64,000 bases of DNA from Phialophora verrucosa. Taxonomy: Eukaryota > Ascomycota > Eurotiomycetes > Chaetothyriales > Herpotrichiellaceae. This document shows positions 10,133-19,127 of the stretch, in pieces. The stretch is from assembly GCA_002099365.1 (NCBI GenBank), contig MSED01000002.1:3100001-3164000 (forward strand), in the 5' to 3' direction. A program made the translations under genes and the position numbers. The notes beneath the pieces are model-generated. The model did no database searches and was not told the DNA's origin. It saw only the letters and a list, made by a program, of their open reading frames with translations. The stretch's first letter is position 1. The number at the start of each line of letters is the position of its first letter.

Positions 10133-12553
10133 ATGACTGGACACGTCAGTCGCGCAAGGCCACCAGATATACCCTCCGAACCATGCCTCCAGAGACCGAA
10201 CAAGCGCCCTCGAGTTGTGGTCGCATGTCTGAGGTGTAAAACAAGACGTCAAAAGGTACTTATGCTCCTTGAAATACTCCCAGGAGGATGATTGTGACAC
10301 CCAGATTAAAGAAATTCTAGTGCGACAACAAATTACCGGCCTGTTCCAATTGCGCCAGGGCGAAGCTCAACTGCGTCTTTCCTGAAAATGAATACCCGCC
10401 ATCCTATGTCAAGGCACTGGAGACTCGGGTTGCGTGGCTGGAAGCACAACTCGACTCCTCGCGGCCATCCCAGTCCGGGGAGCACCTATCCGTCAGCAAT
10501 GGTAATGGCGTGGCAGCAGGCTCGGAGGAGCGAATAACTTCCCACACGGCGACTCCAAACCTGGCCAGTAGTGTTGGGCTGTTGTCTCTCCATGCAGCAG
10601 CCGAACCTCAATACTTCGGGGTGTCGTCTGGGGTCTCTTTAGCCCTGATGATCGAGAGGGAAGTCTATGAGAAAGCAAGGCCTAGTTCCAGCTTGAGTTT
10701 ACCTGCGGAAGCGCCCGAGAGTCCATTCTCGAGCAACCCCCAGAGGGCTCCAGCCTCTGCAATACCTTTACCGCCGTTGGAGAGGCTCACATCCTTCATG
10801 ACCGCCTATCTAACCTATATTCACCCTAATTTCCCCTTTCTTTCCCGAAAACAACTGTGGAACGCTCACCGGAGTCAGCAAGAAGTGGACAATTCGGCTA
10901 CTGGTGAAGCATGTCATGATCAGGTGGTGCTGCAGCTGGTGTATGCGATTGGTTCACGCTGTCTGAAGCTGGTAGGATCAGAACACGTCGCGGAGTCGGA
11001 GCCAGAAAGCCTTTACCATTCAGCCATGGCGAAAATACAAGATCAACTGAACTTACCAAGTGTTCAGAATATCCAAGTCATCCTCCTGGTCGCCATCTAT
11101 GCATTGCGTTCACCATCAGGTACGTTGGCAGTCCAGCTCATCGGGCTGATTCGGTTCCTTTCTGTTTGATTTTAATCGTTTCCTCCACCTCCAGACGAGA
11201 CCCCGAACTATTACGTCGAGGAGGGCTACTGCAAGACATTTTCTAATTCTTTGAATAGGATCTAGTGTATGGCATTTGTGTGGTTTGATGATCAGACAAT
11301 GTGTCGAACTAGGGCTTCACCGGCAACTGAGAACAGATAAGAACCCAGCCCAGTCGGAAGAATTTAAGAGGAGGCTGTTTTGGAGCATCTACCACCTGGA
11401 GCGGAGAATCGTCCTAGTCCTAGGGAGGCCGTTGGCCATAGCCGATGATGAAATCGACGTTCCATTACCTCACGATATTGAGGATGACCATCTCGAGGAC
11501 ATCCCCGAGTCTTCAGAAATCAGTCCTGGCTTCGGATTATTGAATCCAAAAAGCCAGGCACGTGCGCCCTCTCCGGCAGCCGGTACTGACATTCTATTCC
11601 ATGTTCAGAACGTTCTGCTGGATCAACTCAACGCGAAAAGCCGTCTCACTCTCTCGCGTCTCGCGAAGGTCGGTCGGGGAGTAAAGGTCGAGCAAAAGAT
11701 CGCGAAGCGATTCCGAGAACTTGAGGACTGGAAAACCGCCATATTTGGTCATCCCACTGGAGTTGATGCCTCGACAAACTTGATGTTGTCCACCCCCAGA
11801 ACGCCTGTTCAAACACCGGTGTCGCGGCCTGCCTTGCCGGAAGCACAGCGTCTTGCATTGCTGCTCAACTATCATCGAGCGCGCCGAGTGCTCCTCCAGA
11901 CAATTCTCACCGAAGTCCAGTTGCCCAACCAACCATTTCCGTTCTCTTCCTTTGCTCGATCATCGGGCGAAGTCTGTCAGCTCAACAGGCGACTTCACCG
12001 CCTAAGATCTGTACCCTTCACCCTGCTTGATCTACACTCCATCTTTGTCGCTGGGTTCTCCATGATTTACTGCGTGTGGTCCGATCCCTGTCTCTACGAC
12101 GCCGAAATGGCGGCTGATTTGGGCGCTTGCTCTACTGTGCTGTACTTGATTGCCGAACAATGGGGCGCAGGGGCGAAGAAATACCGTGATGCCTTTGAGC
12201 TGGTCATGGGAAAGACGGCAGAGTATGTCCTCAGCCCCAAGCGTGCACATGGGAACAGCCACCCACCGCCGGTATCTGTCGACCTCCAATCACCGCTTCA
12301 CGGTCTGGTTACAGCCGGCGATGCTGTCCCGGGGACTGACATGCCGCATCTCACCTCTACCTATGATGCGGAGCCACCCAGGAGTGAAGGCTGGACAAAA
12401 GACAACTTGGACGTCTGGCAGATGATGACCGACTTTGTCCAAACCCAGGACAGTGATTTCGAATGCGACCCTGTCAACTTTCAAGAAATCGAAGCGTTTT
12501 TGGAGGAAGAGGGGTTGGGATGGTTCAATGGGGGTACAGGCATGGGCTTCTGA
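10133..12553 (+). CDS. Zn(II)2Cys6 transcription factor, probable regulator of the adjacent catabolic cluster
   Basis: Exons 10133-10255, 10321-11119 and 11259-12553, all phase-consistent, give 738 aa. The start is the ATG at 10133, because the ATG inside GAACCATGCC is out of frame. The binuclear zinc cluster spans the first intron: CLRCKTRRQKC then DNKLPACSNCARAKLNC, with all six cysteines in the usual spacing. It is followed by a short coiled-coil-like segment (YVKALETRVAWLEAQL) that probably mediates dimerisation. The Fungal_trans middle domain is recognisable from LTSFMTAYLTYIHPNFPFLS through CGLMIRQCVELGLHRQ. Such dimers bind inverted CGG/CCG triplets. The repeated palindromes TCGG-N7-CCGA near the next three genes are the obvious candidate targets. 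The second intron (139 nt) is longer than most here. Confidence 0.9.
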
Positions 12554-12578
12554 TCCCGATTCTAGTTAGTGCATTGTC

Positions 12579-12593
12579 CCGAGCACAATTCGG
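12579..12593. promoter_or_regulatory. Everted CCGA-N7-TCGG palindrome
   Basis: CCGA and TCGG half-sites in everted order with the same 7-bp spacing as the direct-palindrome sites of this cluster. It lies inside a larger inverted repeat just after the regulator stop codon. Confidence 0.4.
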
Positions 12594-12676
12594 ACAATGA
12601 GTGGGCAGAATGCCTCGTCAGCCAAAGTCTTAGTCTCTGATTACGGGTGGGCCTGGTTGATATTATCTCTGTCGGG

Positions 12677-12691
12677 TCGGGCCCGATCCGA
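12677..12691. promoter_or_regulatory. TCGG-N7-CCGA candidate operator (copy 1, AMDase-like gene)
   Basis: Spacer GCCCGAT. It is embedded in a longer near-perfect palindrome at 12670-12693, about 375 bp upstream of the ATG at 13064. The form resembles Zn(II)2Cys6 dimer sites such as the CGG-N6-CCG sites of UaY and Ppr1, with one more spacer base. Confidence 0.55.
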
Positions 12692-13063
12692 CAATAAAAA
12701 GGATGGAAATTCAGAAAGGCTCTGGATCCACAGCCCGATGGGTCTTCATCGGGTAGCCGAAAGCAATCCAGCAGACGATTCGTTGAAACGTTCTGGAATC
12801 CGTCACTCTTCTGCTGGACATTTATTGTCCGCGAACGGAACCAGTGTTGAGCGCTCAAGACCGAGAACCCTTCCCCAGCGTATGGCTTGACAAACTAGGG
12901 TTTCATTCACTCTAAGGTAGAGGATCCTCAGCCTGAACAAATCCCGGGACAAAAAGAGACCTCAGCCGCCAGGCCATCAGTTGAGCTCGTGATTCTCTCA
13001 ACATCCTACACATCGCTCGTGCAGGCCGACCTAACACCGCCTCGATATTCCAGCACTACTATC

Positions 13064-13828
13064 ATGGTCTACGAAGCGGCCATGATCAAGCAGAGCCCCC
13101 AACGCATCAGCTTCGGCATCCTTGTCCCCTCCTCCAATACTGTGCTCGAACCACTCACGCAACAAATCGTCTCCCAACTAAGTGACGTCTCGGTCCATTT
13201 CTCGCGCTTTCGAGTTCTCAAAATCGCCCTCGACCCAGACGCCTTGGCCCAATTCGACAACAGTGCCATCATCGAGGCCGCTCGTCTGCTCGCGGACGCC
13301 AAGGTCGACGTGATCGGCTGGAGCGGGACCTCGTCAGGATGGCTCGGGTTTGACGCGGACGTGAAACTGTGCGAGGAGATTACAGCCGCGACCGGCATCC
13401 CTGCCACCACATCAGTGCTCGGACTCAACCGGCTGATCAAGCAGCTAGGAATCACAAAAATGGGCCTGTTGACACCATACACCGACGACGTGCAATCGGC
13501 CATCATGGAGAATTACCGCGCCTTCGGCGTGGACTGCTCGCCGGAATATCATCTGGGGCAATCCGACAACCGTGGATTCGCCCACGTCTCCGAGAAGACG
13601 CTGGACGATGGATTCTGGCAGTTAGTAAACCGAGGGGCCGGTGTTGTCAGTGTGTTTTGCACGGGGCTCAAGGCCGCTCACTTGGTGCATCGGTGGGAGA
13701 CCCAGGCCGGGCTCACTGTCTTGGACACTGTCGCGACGGTTCTGTGGGATATGTGCCGAATCGCGGGAGTAGACACGAGATCAGTTCAGGGTTGGGGGGT
13801 CTTGTTCCAACATTGCGGCCGCTTATGA
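13064..13828 (+). CDS. Asp/Glu-racemase-superfamily enzyme, arylmalonate decarboxylase-like
   Basis: A single exon of 254 aa from the first in-frame ATG (13064). The fold family includes Asp/Glu and hydantoin racemases, maleate cis-trans isomerase and arylmalonate decarboxylase (AMDase). N-terminal FGILVPSSNTVLEPLT is the usual P-loop-like opening. At the first catalytic position the sequence is VIGWSGTSSGWLGF, with Gly88-Thr-Ser. At the second it is VVSVFCTGLKAA, with Cys199. Racemases and maleate isomerase use two cysteines; bacterial AMDase has Gly in the first position and a single Cys in the second. The pattern here, plus ATGIPATTSVLGLNRL and the C-terminal WGVLFQ, therefore favours a cofactor-free decarboxylase or a related one-base chemistry. 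It lies between its likely regulator and an NCS1 permease. Confidence 0.8.
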   Translation: MVYEAAMIKQSPQRISFGILVPSSNTVLEPLTQQIVSQLSDVSVHFSRFRVLKIALDPDALAQFDNSAIIEAARLLADAKVDVIGWSGTSSGWLGFDADVKLCEEITAATGIPATTSVLGLNRLIKQLGITKMGLLTPYTDDVQSAIMENYRAFGVDCSPEYHLGQSDNRGFAHVSEKTLDDGFWQLVNRGAGVVSVFCTGLKAAHLVHRWETQAGLTVLDTVATVLWDMCRIAGVDTRSVQGWGVLFQHCGRL

Positions 13829-14261
13829 TCGCTAGAATGCGAGATTGAGCATGTATAGACTTTGTGGACGTTTTGCACCGGAATGAGAGGCTTCGAACTG
13901 TTGCGTCCATCCAAGGCGGCCCTGGAGTCAGCGGCCCATGCTCTACGTGGCCTGCTCGACTTCAGCGAGACCTCTTGATTCATATTATTTTATTGAGCAA
14001 ATTGAGTATTCGTGCCGATAAACGCAATGTGACTGGGAAGGATATGAGGAGAGGCTCTAAGGACGCCCACCAAAGATGTCGTAGGTGCACAACTCGGGCT
14101 TATAATAATTATTATCATACTCCGCCGGGCCCTCAAACTGAATTCATCATGTCCTTAGAATCGAGTCACAGCGAGATGTTCACACTCAATCGTGACAACT
14201 GTAATTGACAATTGACGCGTGAGTTCCCCAGCAATGGCTGGATCAAGCCTTCTTGGTATTT

Positions 14262-14276
14262 TCGGAGATGTTCCGA
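14262..14276. promoter_or_regulatory. TCGG-N7-CCGA candidate operator (copy 2, NCS1 gene)
   Basis: Sequence TCGGAGATGTTCCGA, identical over 15 bp to copy 3, about 285 bp further from the gene. The surrounding sequence is not duplicated, so the identity is confined to the site. Confidence 0.6.
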
Positions 14277-14546
14277 CAGCCTCCCATTTATCTGCTGTTA
14301 CTTCTTCACTGAACAGACCAAGGAGTTTCGCGATTGGGCGCCTCTTCGTATTCTCTGGCTTAGGGGCCTTTCTTATCTCTCACAACTGGCTGCCAAACTT
14401 CCTTAGATCTGAAGCTGATCTTATCCGCCCTGTTGACAACAACATCTCTTATCAACATAGCAGTTAATACCTACCTACCCATATCAATTCACAATCATGG
14501 CGTTCCAACAAGGCGCTCTCGTTCAACACTCCCGATCTCCGCATTG

Positions 14547-14561
14547 TCGGAGATGTTCCGA
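14547..14561. promoter_or_regulatory. TCGG-N7-CCGA candidate operator (copy 3, NCS1 gene)
   Basis: TCGGAGATGTTCCGA inside a slightly longer palindrome (GTCGGA-N5-TCCGAC, 14546-14562). It lies about 75 bp upstream of the TATA-like element, a usual distance for an activator site. Confidence 0.65.
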
Positions 14562-14634
14562 CCGACTCAATTGTGATACGAGGATGAAGCCATCGTATTT
14601 CTGTCTGTTGTCGGTCTCTCACGGCCGCCTGAGG

Positions 14635-14645
14635 AATATAAAAGG
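14635..14645 (+). promoter_or_regulatory. TATA-like element of the NCS1 permease gene
   Basis: AATATAAAAGG, 137 bp upstream of the ATG at 14782. It is the best TATA match seen in the cluster and suggests a strongly inducible promoter. Confidence 0.5.
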
Positions 14646-14781
14646 ACGCCAGTGCGACCAGGCATGGAACCGCTCGACTTAATGACTCCAACCCATCGAA
14701 ATTCCCCGGTCGGTCCGACAACTACTACATTGACGAGAGTTCCAGCAAATTACAATACTCCAGGCTCTCACCTCCAGCACA

Positions 14782-16476
14782 ATGGACTTCAGGCACTTCT
14801 GGGAAGAGTATGTGGTGCTGAAACCAAAGCCCGGTTCGTTTGGGGCCGACGACGCAGACGCTATCACCTACACCAATGAAGACATGGACCCCATCAAGCG
14901 CAAAGACCGCACATATCAATGGTACCAGATGGGCCTCTTCTGGATCGCCGAAGGATTCAACGCGGCCCAGTTACAGGTATCCAGCTCCGCCTTTTCGCTT
15001 GGGCTCAATCCAGGACTATGTGTCGTCGCCTGTCTCCTAGGCAACATTATCGTTTCCATCCCATGCGCGGCCTCAGGATACCTGGGAAGTACCTTAGGGT
15101 TGAATTTCCCTGGCGTCGTCCGAGCATCGTTTGGACTCTGGGGATCCAAGTGGGCAATGGTTGTTCGCGCAGTCCCTTGCCTCATCTATTACGGGATCCA
15201 AACGAGTCTCGCCGGTCAAGCGGTCCAGGCGTGCATCACCGCTATCTGGCCCTCCTTCGCCCACTGGAAGGTCCATGCCTTTCCAGCATCTGCCAACATT
15301 ACCGCTCAAGAGCTCCTCTGCTTCGTCATATTCTGGCTTGTATCGCTACCGTTCCTCTACCTACCGATCCGAACACTGCGGTTTTTGTTCGTGGTAAAGA
15401 GCATCCTGGTGCCACTGTACTGGACCTCTCTATTTACCTGGTCGATCACCGCTGCGAGAGGATGGCCTGCAATCTGGACGAAACCGAGTCTCCCTACCAA
15501 CGGCATGAGCGTTGGGTATCTATTCGGTATCTGCGTTAACGCCGCCATCTCTGGGAACGCCACCTTTGCCGTCAATATCATGGATATTTCTCGACACTCG
15601 AAGAGCGATAAGGCCGCCTACCTGACCCAGCTCTTCGCTCTCCCCGTGTTCGTCACGTTGACCGAGCTCCTAGGGTGCACCATGGCCGTGGCTTCGTCGG
15701 TGGTTTACGGTGAGGTACAGTGGAACCCGCTTGCTACTATCAACAACTTCGAAGCGCGAGGAGGCAAATTCCTAGCCGGGTTCTTGTTTGTCTTCTTCAA
15801 CATTATGACAAACGTTACCGGAAACTCCATCCCCTTTGCCAACGATCTTACGGGCCTATTCCCCAAATATATCAATATCCGTCGAGGCCAGTTCATTTGT
15901 GCAGTTATTGGATTTGCCATCTGTCCGTGGCAGATCCAAGCCAAGGCCACCACGTTCCTGGCTTTTATGGGTGCGTATACTCTCTTTTTGGGAGCGACTA
16001 CGGGCGTTATGATGACCGACTACTTCTGGGTTCGTCGTGGCTATGGCATCAACATCTCCCACATTTTCAAGCCGCACGGGATATACTGGTACAGCCACGG
16101 CTTCAACTGGCGCGCGTTTGTCGCCTGGTTCGTGGCGCTGGGTCCCTTGTTGCCGGGCATGCTCCAGACCATGGGTGTCCGCATCACCAACAAAGACATC
16201 TTGAACCTATATTCGTGGAACTACGTCCTCGTGGTCACGTTTTCAGGGTTGCTATACCTGGCCCTGACGACCGTCTCGCCTGTTCCTGTCCGAACCAACG
16301 ATGAAGATTTGGGAAAGCTCTATTTGATAGACGGCCTCGATCCCGAGGTCACCACGGGTATGCTTCCAAGCGGCGGCGACGACGGTCGAAGCGAGAATGA
16401 TGGCGACAACACTGGGAGTGAGAAGAAGGGATTTGATGGTCAGGTTAATGCTCAAGTCGTGAGTAACATTGCCTAA
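14782..16476 (+). CDS. NCS1 family permease (uracil/allantoin/hydantoin type)
   Basis: A single-exon frame of 564 aa. NCS1 proteins are proton- or sodium-coupled plasma-membrane importers of uracil, allantoin, hydantoins, uridine, thiamine and related N-heterocycles. The N-terminus carries the family signature KRKDRTYQWYQMGLFWIAEG before TM1. Further landmarks are SYLG-type loop GYLGSTLGLNFPGVVRASFG (TM2-3 region), VRAVPCLIYYGIQTSLAGQA, the TM6-8 core GNATFAVNIMDISRHSKSDK, and VMMTDYFWVRRGYGINISHI in TM10. About 12 hydrophobic helices are visible, and the tail after residue 520 is hydrophilic. It resembles the fungal Fur/uracil-allantoin branch more than the Fcy cytosine-purine branch. Lying between a racemase-fold enzyme and an amidase, it probably imports the compound that they degrade. 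Confidence 0.9.
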   Translation: MDFRHFWEEYVVLKPKPGSFGADDADAITYTNEDMDPIKRKDRTYQWYQMGLFWIAEGFNAAQLQVSSSAFSLGLNPGLCVVACLLGNIIVSIPCAASGYLGSTLGLNFPGVVRASFGLWGSKWAMVVRAVPCLIYYGIQTSLAGQAVQACITAIWPSFAHWKVHAFPASANITAQELLCFVIFWLVSLPFLYLPIRTLRFLFVVKSILVPLYWTSLFTWSITAARGWPAIWTKPSLPTNGMSVGYLFGICVNAAISGNATFAVNIMDISRHSKSDKAAYLTQLFALPVFVTLTELLGCTMAVASSVVYGEVQWNPLATINNFEARGGKFLAGFLFVFFNIMTNVTGNSIPFANDLTGLFPKYINIRRGQFICAVIGFAICPWQIQAKATTFLAFMGAYTLFLGATTGVMMTDYFWVRRGYGINISHIFKPHGIYWYSHGFNWRAFVAWFVALGPLLPGMLQTMGVRITNKDILNLYSWNYVLVVTFSGLLYLALTTVSPVPVRTNDEDLGKLYLIDGLDPEVTTGMLPSGGDDGRSENDGDNTGSEKKGFDGQVNAQVVSNIA

Positions 16477-16974
16477 GGGAGGGAGGACAGGGCACTGTTT
16501 TATAAATAGAGGGCAACCTGCTTAGGCTGTGGTTTTCTACTACCTACTAGGTGTGATATGTGTGTGTCTGTTTACGAACCCCAAGCTTGAGTAAATCGAA
16601 GGTAGCGCACGACCTGAACCGAGCTGAACCAGGTCAACCTCTTATACTTACTATTAGAGCCTGTTCTTCACTGTGTAAGTGTGCATTTGATTTGATTCGA
16701 GCTCAATTTCACGCGCATCTTCCTCTCCGACCCGGGTGTCTGGCCTCGATTATCCATCCCGACATGATGGAAGTGGTGCAGAGGCTGATGTGACAAGTTC
16801 AAGTTTCGCGTTTCCTTCGAGACAAAACGTTGCAGACATATCACGCGCATACGCACACGCACGTGAATATGCACCGGAACATGCAAATAAGTATGCGCAT
16901 GGTGAATGGATGGCTGGAGCTTGGCCTGGCCTGACCTGACCTGACCTCTTAGGTATCTACTTCATCTACTTTAT
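16477..16974. other. Intergenic, convergent 3' ends with simple repeats
   Basis: This lies between the ends of the permease (+) and the amidase (-). It contains (CCTGA)n-like repeats at about 16925-16946 and reiterated ATCTACTT units just before the amidase stop. No gene was seen. Confidence 0.4.
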
Positions 16975-18444
16975 CTACTTCATCTCCTTCGACCCCTCGC
17001 CAGACATGCCCATCATCTCCATAATCTTTGCCCCAAACTGCATGATTTCCTCATCCTTCCCAGCCTGCCCCACGACAGTAATTCCAAAGGGCAACTTCTT
17101 TCCATTCCCCCCCGCCCACCAACCCACAGGCACACTCACTGCGGCCAGATCGAGGAGATTGACAAAATGCGCGAATCTTCCCATCGCGGCATTCCGCACC
17201 ATCGGCTCCTCCTCAAGCTGCGCCACCGTGAAGTGGTCGACCGTGCTAGGCACGACGAGCACGTCGATGTGTTCGCGGAACTGAATCTCGGCGGCTCGCT
17301 TGTGCGCGGCCAGCGTGAAGATGTCGGCGTACGCGCGCGTGGCACTGAAGTTTTTGGCCATGGCCTTTTCAAAGGTCTGCGCGATGGCCGGGTCCAGCGA
17401 CCCCAGGCCGTGGGACTGGATGTACGGCTCGAAGGTCAGCAGGCGTTGGGCCATGATGGATGAGTCGTGCAGCATTTGGTTCGCGGCCTCGAAGGGCGTG
17501 TAGTCGAACGAGGCGGGGGCTTCGACGCACCACGGTCTACGCTGGTTCCGATCCTGACTCTCCCCCCTCAGCGCGTCAACCACGCTCCCAAACAGCTGCG
17601 CGTACGCGGGCGCCAGAAACCTGCTGATCTCCTCTGCCGGCGGGGCCGCGAACCGCACGGGATCCCGCCAGGGCGGCCAGGGCGGCAGATGACGCCGGGC
17701 GAAGATATCCCGCTCGTCAAACGCCCTCATCACATCCCACACTGTGCGGACATCGCGGATGGTGCGCCCCATGACACACACGCAATCGATGTTGCGACAC
17801 GCAGGCACGACGCCCACATTGCTGATCGTGCCGAGCGACGGTTTCAGGCCGACGATCCCGTTCAGCGCCGCGGGCACGCGCGTGCTCCCCCCCGTGTCCG
17901 TACACACGGTGAACGAGACCAGCGAGGCGGCCACGCTGATGGCCGAGCCTGAAGAGCTGCCCCCGGAAATGTATGCCGAGTCGTGCACGCACCGCGGCGC
18001 GCCGTGGGGGGACCGCACCCCCGCGAGCCCCGTGGCGAATTGGTCGAGGTTCGTCTTGCCGACGAGGATGGCGCCCGCGGCGAGGAGGCGGGCGATCACG
18101 GGAGCAGTCTCGGTCGCTTGGTACGCGAACGTCGGGCAGGCCAGCGTGGTGGGCAGGCCTGCGATGTCGATCGAATCTTTGACCGAGAAGGGGATGCCGA
18201 ATAATGGGGGAAGAGGCGACTCCGCGCTCTGGCCATACTTGTGCACGGTCACCAGTTGTTCGGCGCGGCGTAGTGCTTCCTCCTGCGGAACGAGGTAGAT
18301 CCAGACCGCCGGGTCAGGGTATGAGGCTACTCTCTCGTAGACTTGTCGTACAACGTCCACGGGCGAGAGTCTTCGGGCGGCATAATTCGCGCGGAGGTCG
18401 ACGACGTCTAGGTTGATTATATTGGAAGTCGAGGTCGAGCTCAT
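16975..18444 (-). CDS. Amidase-signature (AS) family hydrolase
   Basis: An intronless frame of 489 aa from the ATG at 18444. AS enzymes hydrolyse amide or urea-type C-N bonds with a Ser-cisSer-Lys triad. All three elements are present: Lys89 in IPFSVKDSIDIAG, the cis-Ser in YISGGSSSGSAISVA (about residue 165), and the nucleophile Ser187 in CTDTGGSTRVPAALNG. The architecture is close to the amidase half of allophanate hydrolase (AtzF type) and to ureidomalonate or carbamoyl amidases, but it lacks the C-terminal allophanate hydrolase domain. It is transcribed toward the NCS1 permease and has a TCGG-N7-CCGA site about 300 bp upstream. It is therefore a likely member of the same pathway, hydrolysing the imported amide or ureido compound. 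The substrate is not predictable from sequence. Confidence 0.9.
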   Translation of the reverse strand: MSSTSTSNIINLDVVDLRANYAARRLSPVDVVRQVYERVASYPDPAVWIYLVPQEEALRRAEQLVTVHKYGQSAESPLPPLFGIPFSVKDSIDIAGLPTTLACPTFAYQATETAPVIARLLAAGAILVGKTNLDQFATGLAGVRSPHGAPRCVHDSAYISGGSSSGSAISVAASLVSFTVCTDTGGSTRVPAALNGIVGLKPSLGTISNVGVVPACRNIDCVCVMGRTIRDVRTVWDVMRAFDERDIFARRHLPPWPPWRDPVRFAAPPAEEISRFLAPAYAQLFGSVVDALRGESQDRNQRRPWCVEAPASFDYTPFEAANQMLHDSSIMAQRLLTFEPYIQSHGLGSLDPAIAQTFEKAMAKNFSATRAYADIFTLAAHKRAAEIQFREHIDVLVVPSTVDHFTVAQLEEEPMVRNAAMGRFAHFVNLLDLAAVSVPVGWWAGGNGKKLPFGITVVGQAGKDEEIMQFGAKIMEMMGMSGEGSKEMK

Positions 18445-19127
18445 GCTGAAAGGGCAGTCAGGGTGAGCGGTGAGCCGGGAAAATGACTGATTGGTGGTCG
18501 GTGCTTCGCAGAATACAGTGAATTATCCTACACAGGATATGTGTTACTGTATGTGCTTCGCAGGATTTAATACGTAGAATATACAGAATGTTAGTATATC
18601 ATATTATGTCCATATTATCTTCTCTCATCTCGTCGCATCAACGCGACTCGTCAATCTATCCACGCATGACTGTTTGTGTGTGTGGACTTGTATCCATCAT
18701 GTCGGGACGACTCCGATAAACTCTAAGAGCGTCTCGAGCCATTTCGGCCGTGGTCCGATAGTCATGTATGTACGACTTGATTAGTCCAACACTCGCAGCT
18801 CCGTACTTTATCACGGGCTATCAGTGGTAGCCCAGCACTCCCCACTCGAGCGAGGACACGGTTCATCAGTGATTAATCCCCCTCGCGCGAGGATGATCAG
18901 CTTGTTGCCCGTCTAAAGAATGCAGGATATCACCATCCTAATCTCGGCACCATAGTCTATTCTCACGTCTCGAGCCTGGATTTTGCTTTTCCTGCCCGAA
19001 ATTAATTTCCTCTACTCTTTGCGTGACCAAATAGGCTTCCTTTAGTGTTTCATTTTATATATATATCTTCATCATGGGGATTTACATCACCTCGTTGGTA
19101 AATCATCCTCAAATCTTCACCACACGC
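18445..19127. promoter_or_regulatory. Amidase promoter region
   Basis: AT-richer than its surroundings. It contains a TCGG-N7-CCGA site, a direct repeat GTGCTTCGCAG (near 18501 and 18553) and an inverted repeat GGGCTA-N7-TAGCCC (18815-18833). The distal part is the 3' flank of the carboxypeptidase gene. No coding sequence was seen. Confidence 0.5.
18744..18758. promoter_or_regulatory. TCGG-N7-CCGA candidate operator (copy 4, amidase gene)
   Basis: TCGGCCGTGGTCCGA, 300 bp upstream of the amidase ATG. It has the same half-sites and the same 7-bp spacer as the copies upstream of the AMDase-like and permease genes, with a different spacer sequence. Confidence 0.55.

Larger units (their letters stand above)
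12554..13063. promoter_or_regulatory. Palindrome-rich promoter of the AMDase-like gene
   Basis: A 510-bp spacer between the regulator and the racemase-fold gene. It contains three inverted repeats: 12572-12599 (arms CATTGTCC/GGACAATG), 12670-12693 (12-bp arms with one mismatch) and 12734-12753 (CCCGATG-N6-CATCGGG). The second contains a TCGG-N7-CCGA site. No coding frame was recognised. Confidence 0.6.
13829..14781. promoter_or_regulatory. Long promoter region of the NCS1 permease gene
   Basis: About 950 bp without a convincing gene. It carries two identical TCGG-N7-CCGA palindromes, a compact GTCGG-T-CCGAC palindrome at 14709-14719, an AT-rich stretch near 14100 and a TATA-like element at 14635. 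Overlapping short frames are not conserved-looking. Confidence 0.5.

Noticed and set aside
13064..13828. Calling this gene maleate cis-trans isomerase or hydantoin racemase.
   Set aside because: Both need cysteines at the two catalytic positions; the first is Gly here, so the specific names are not supported.
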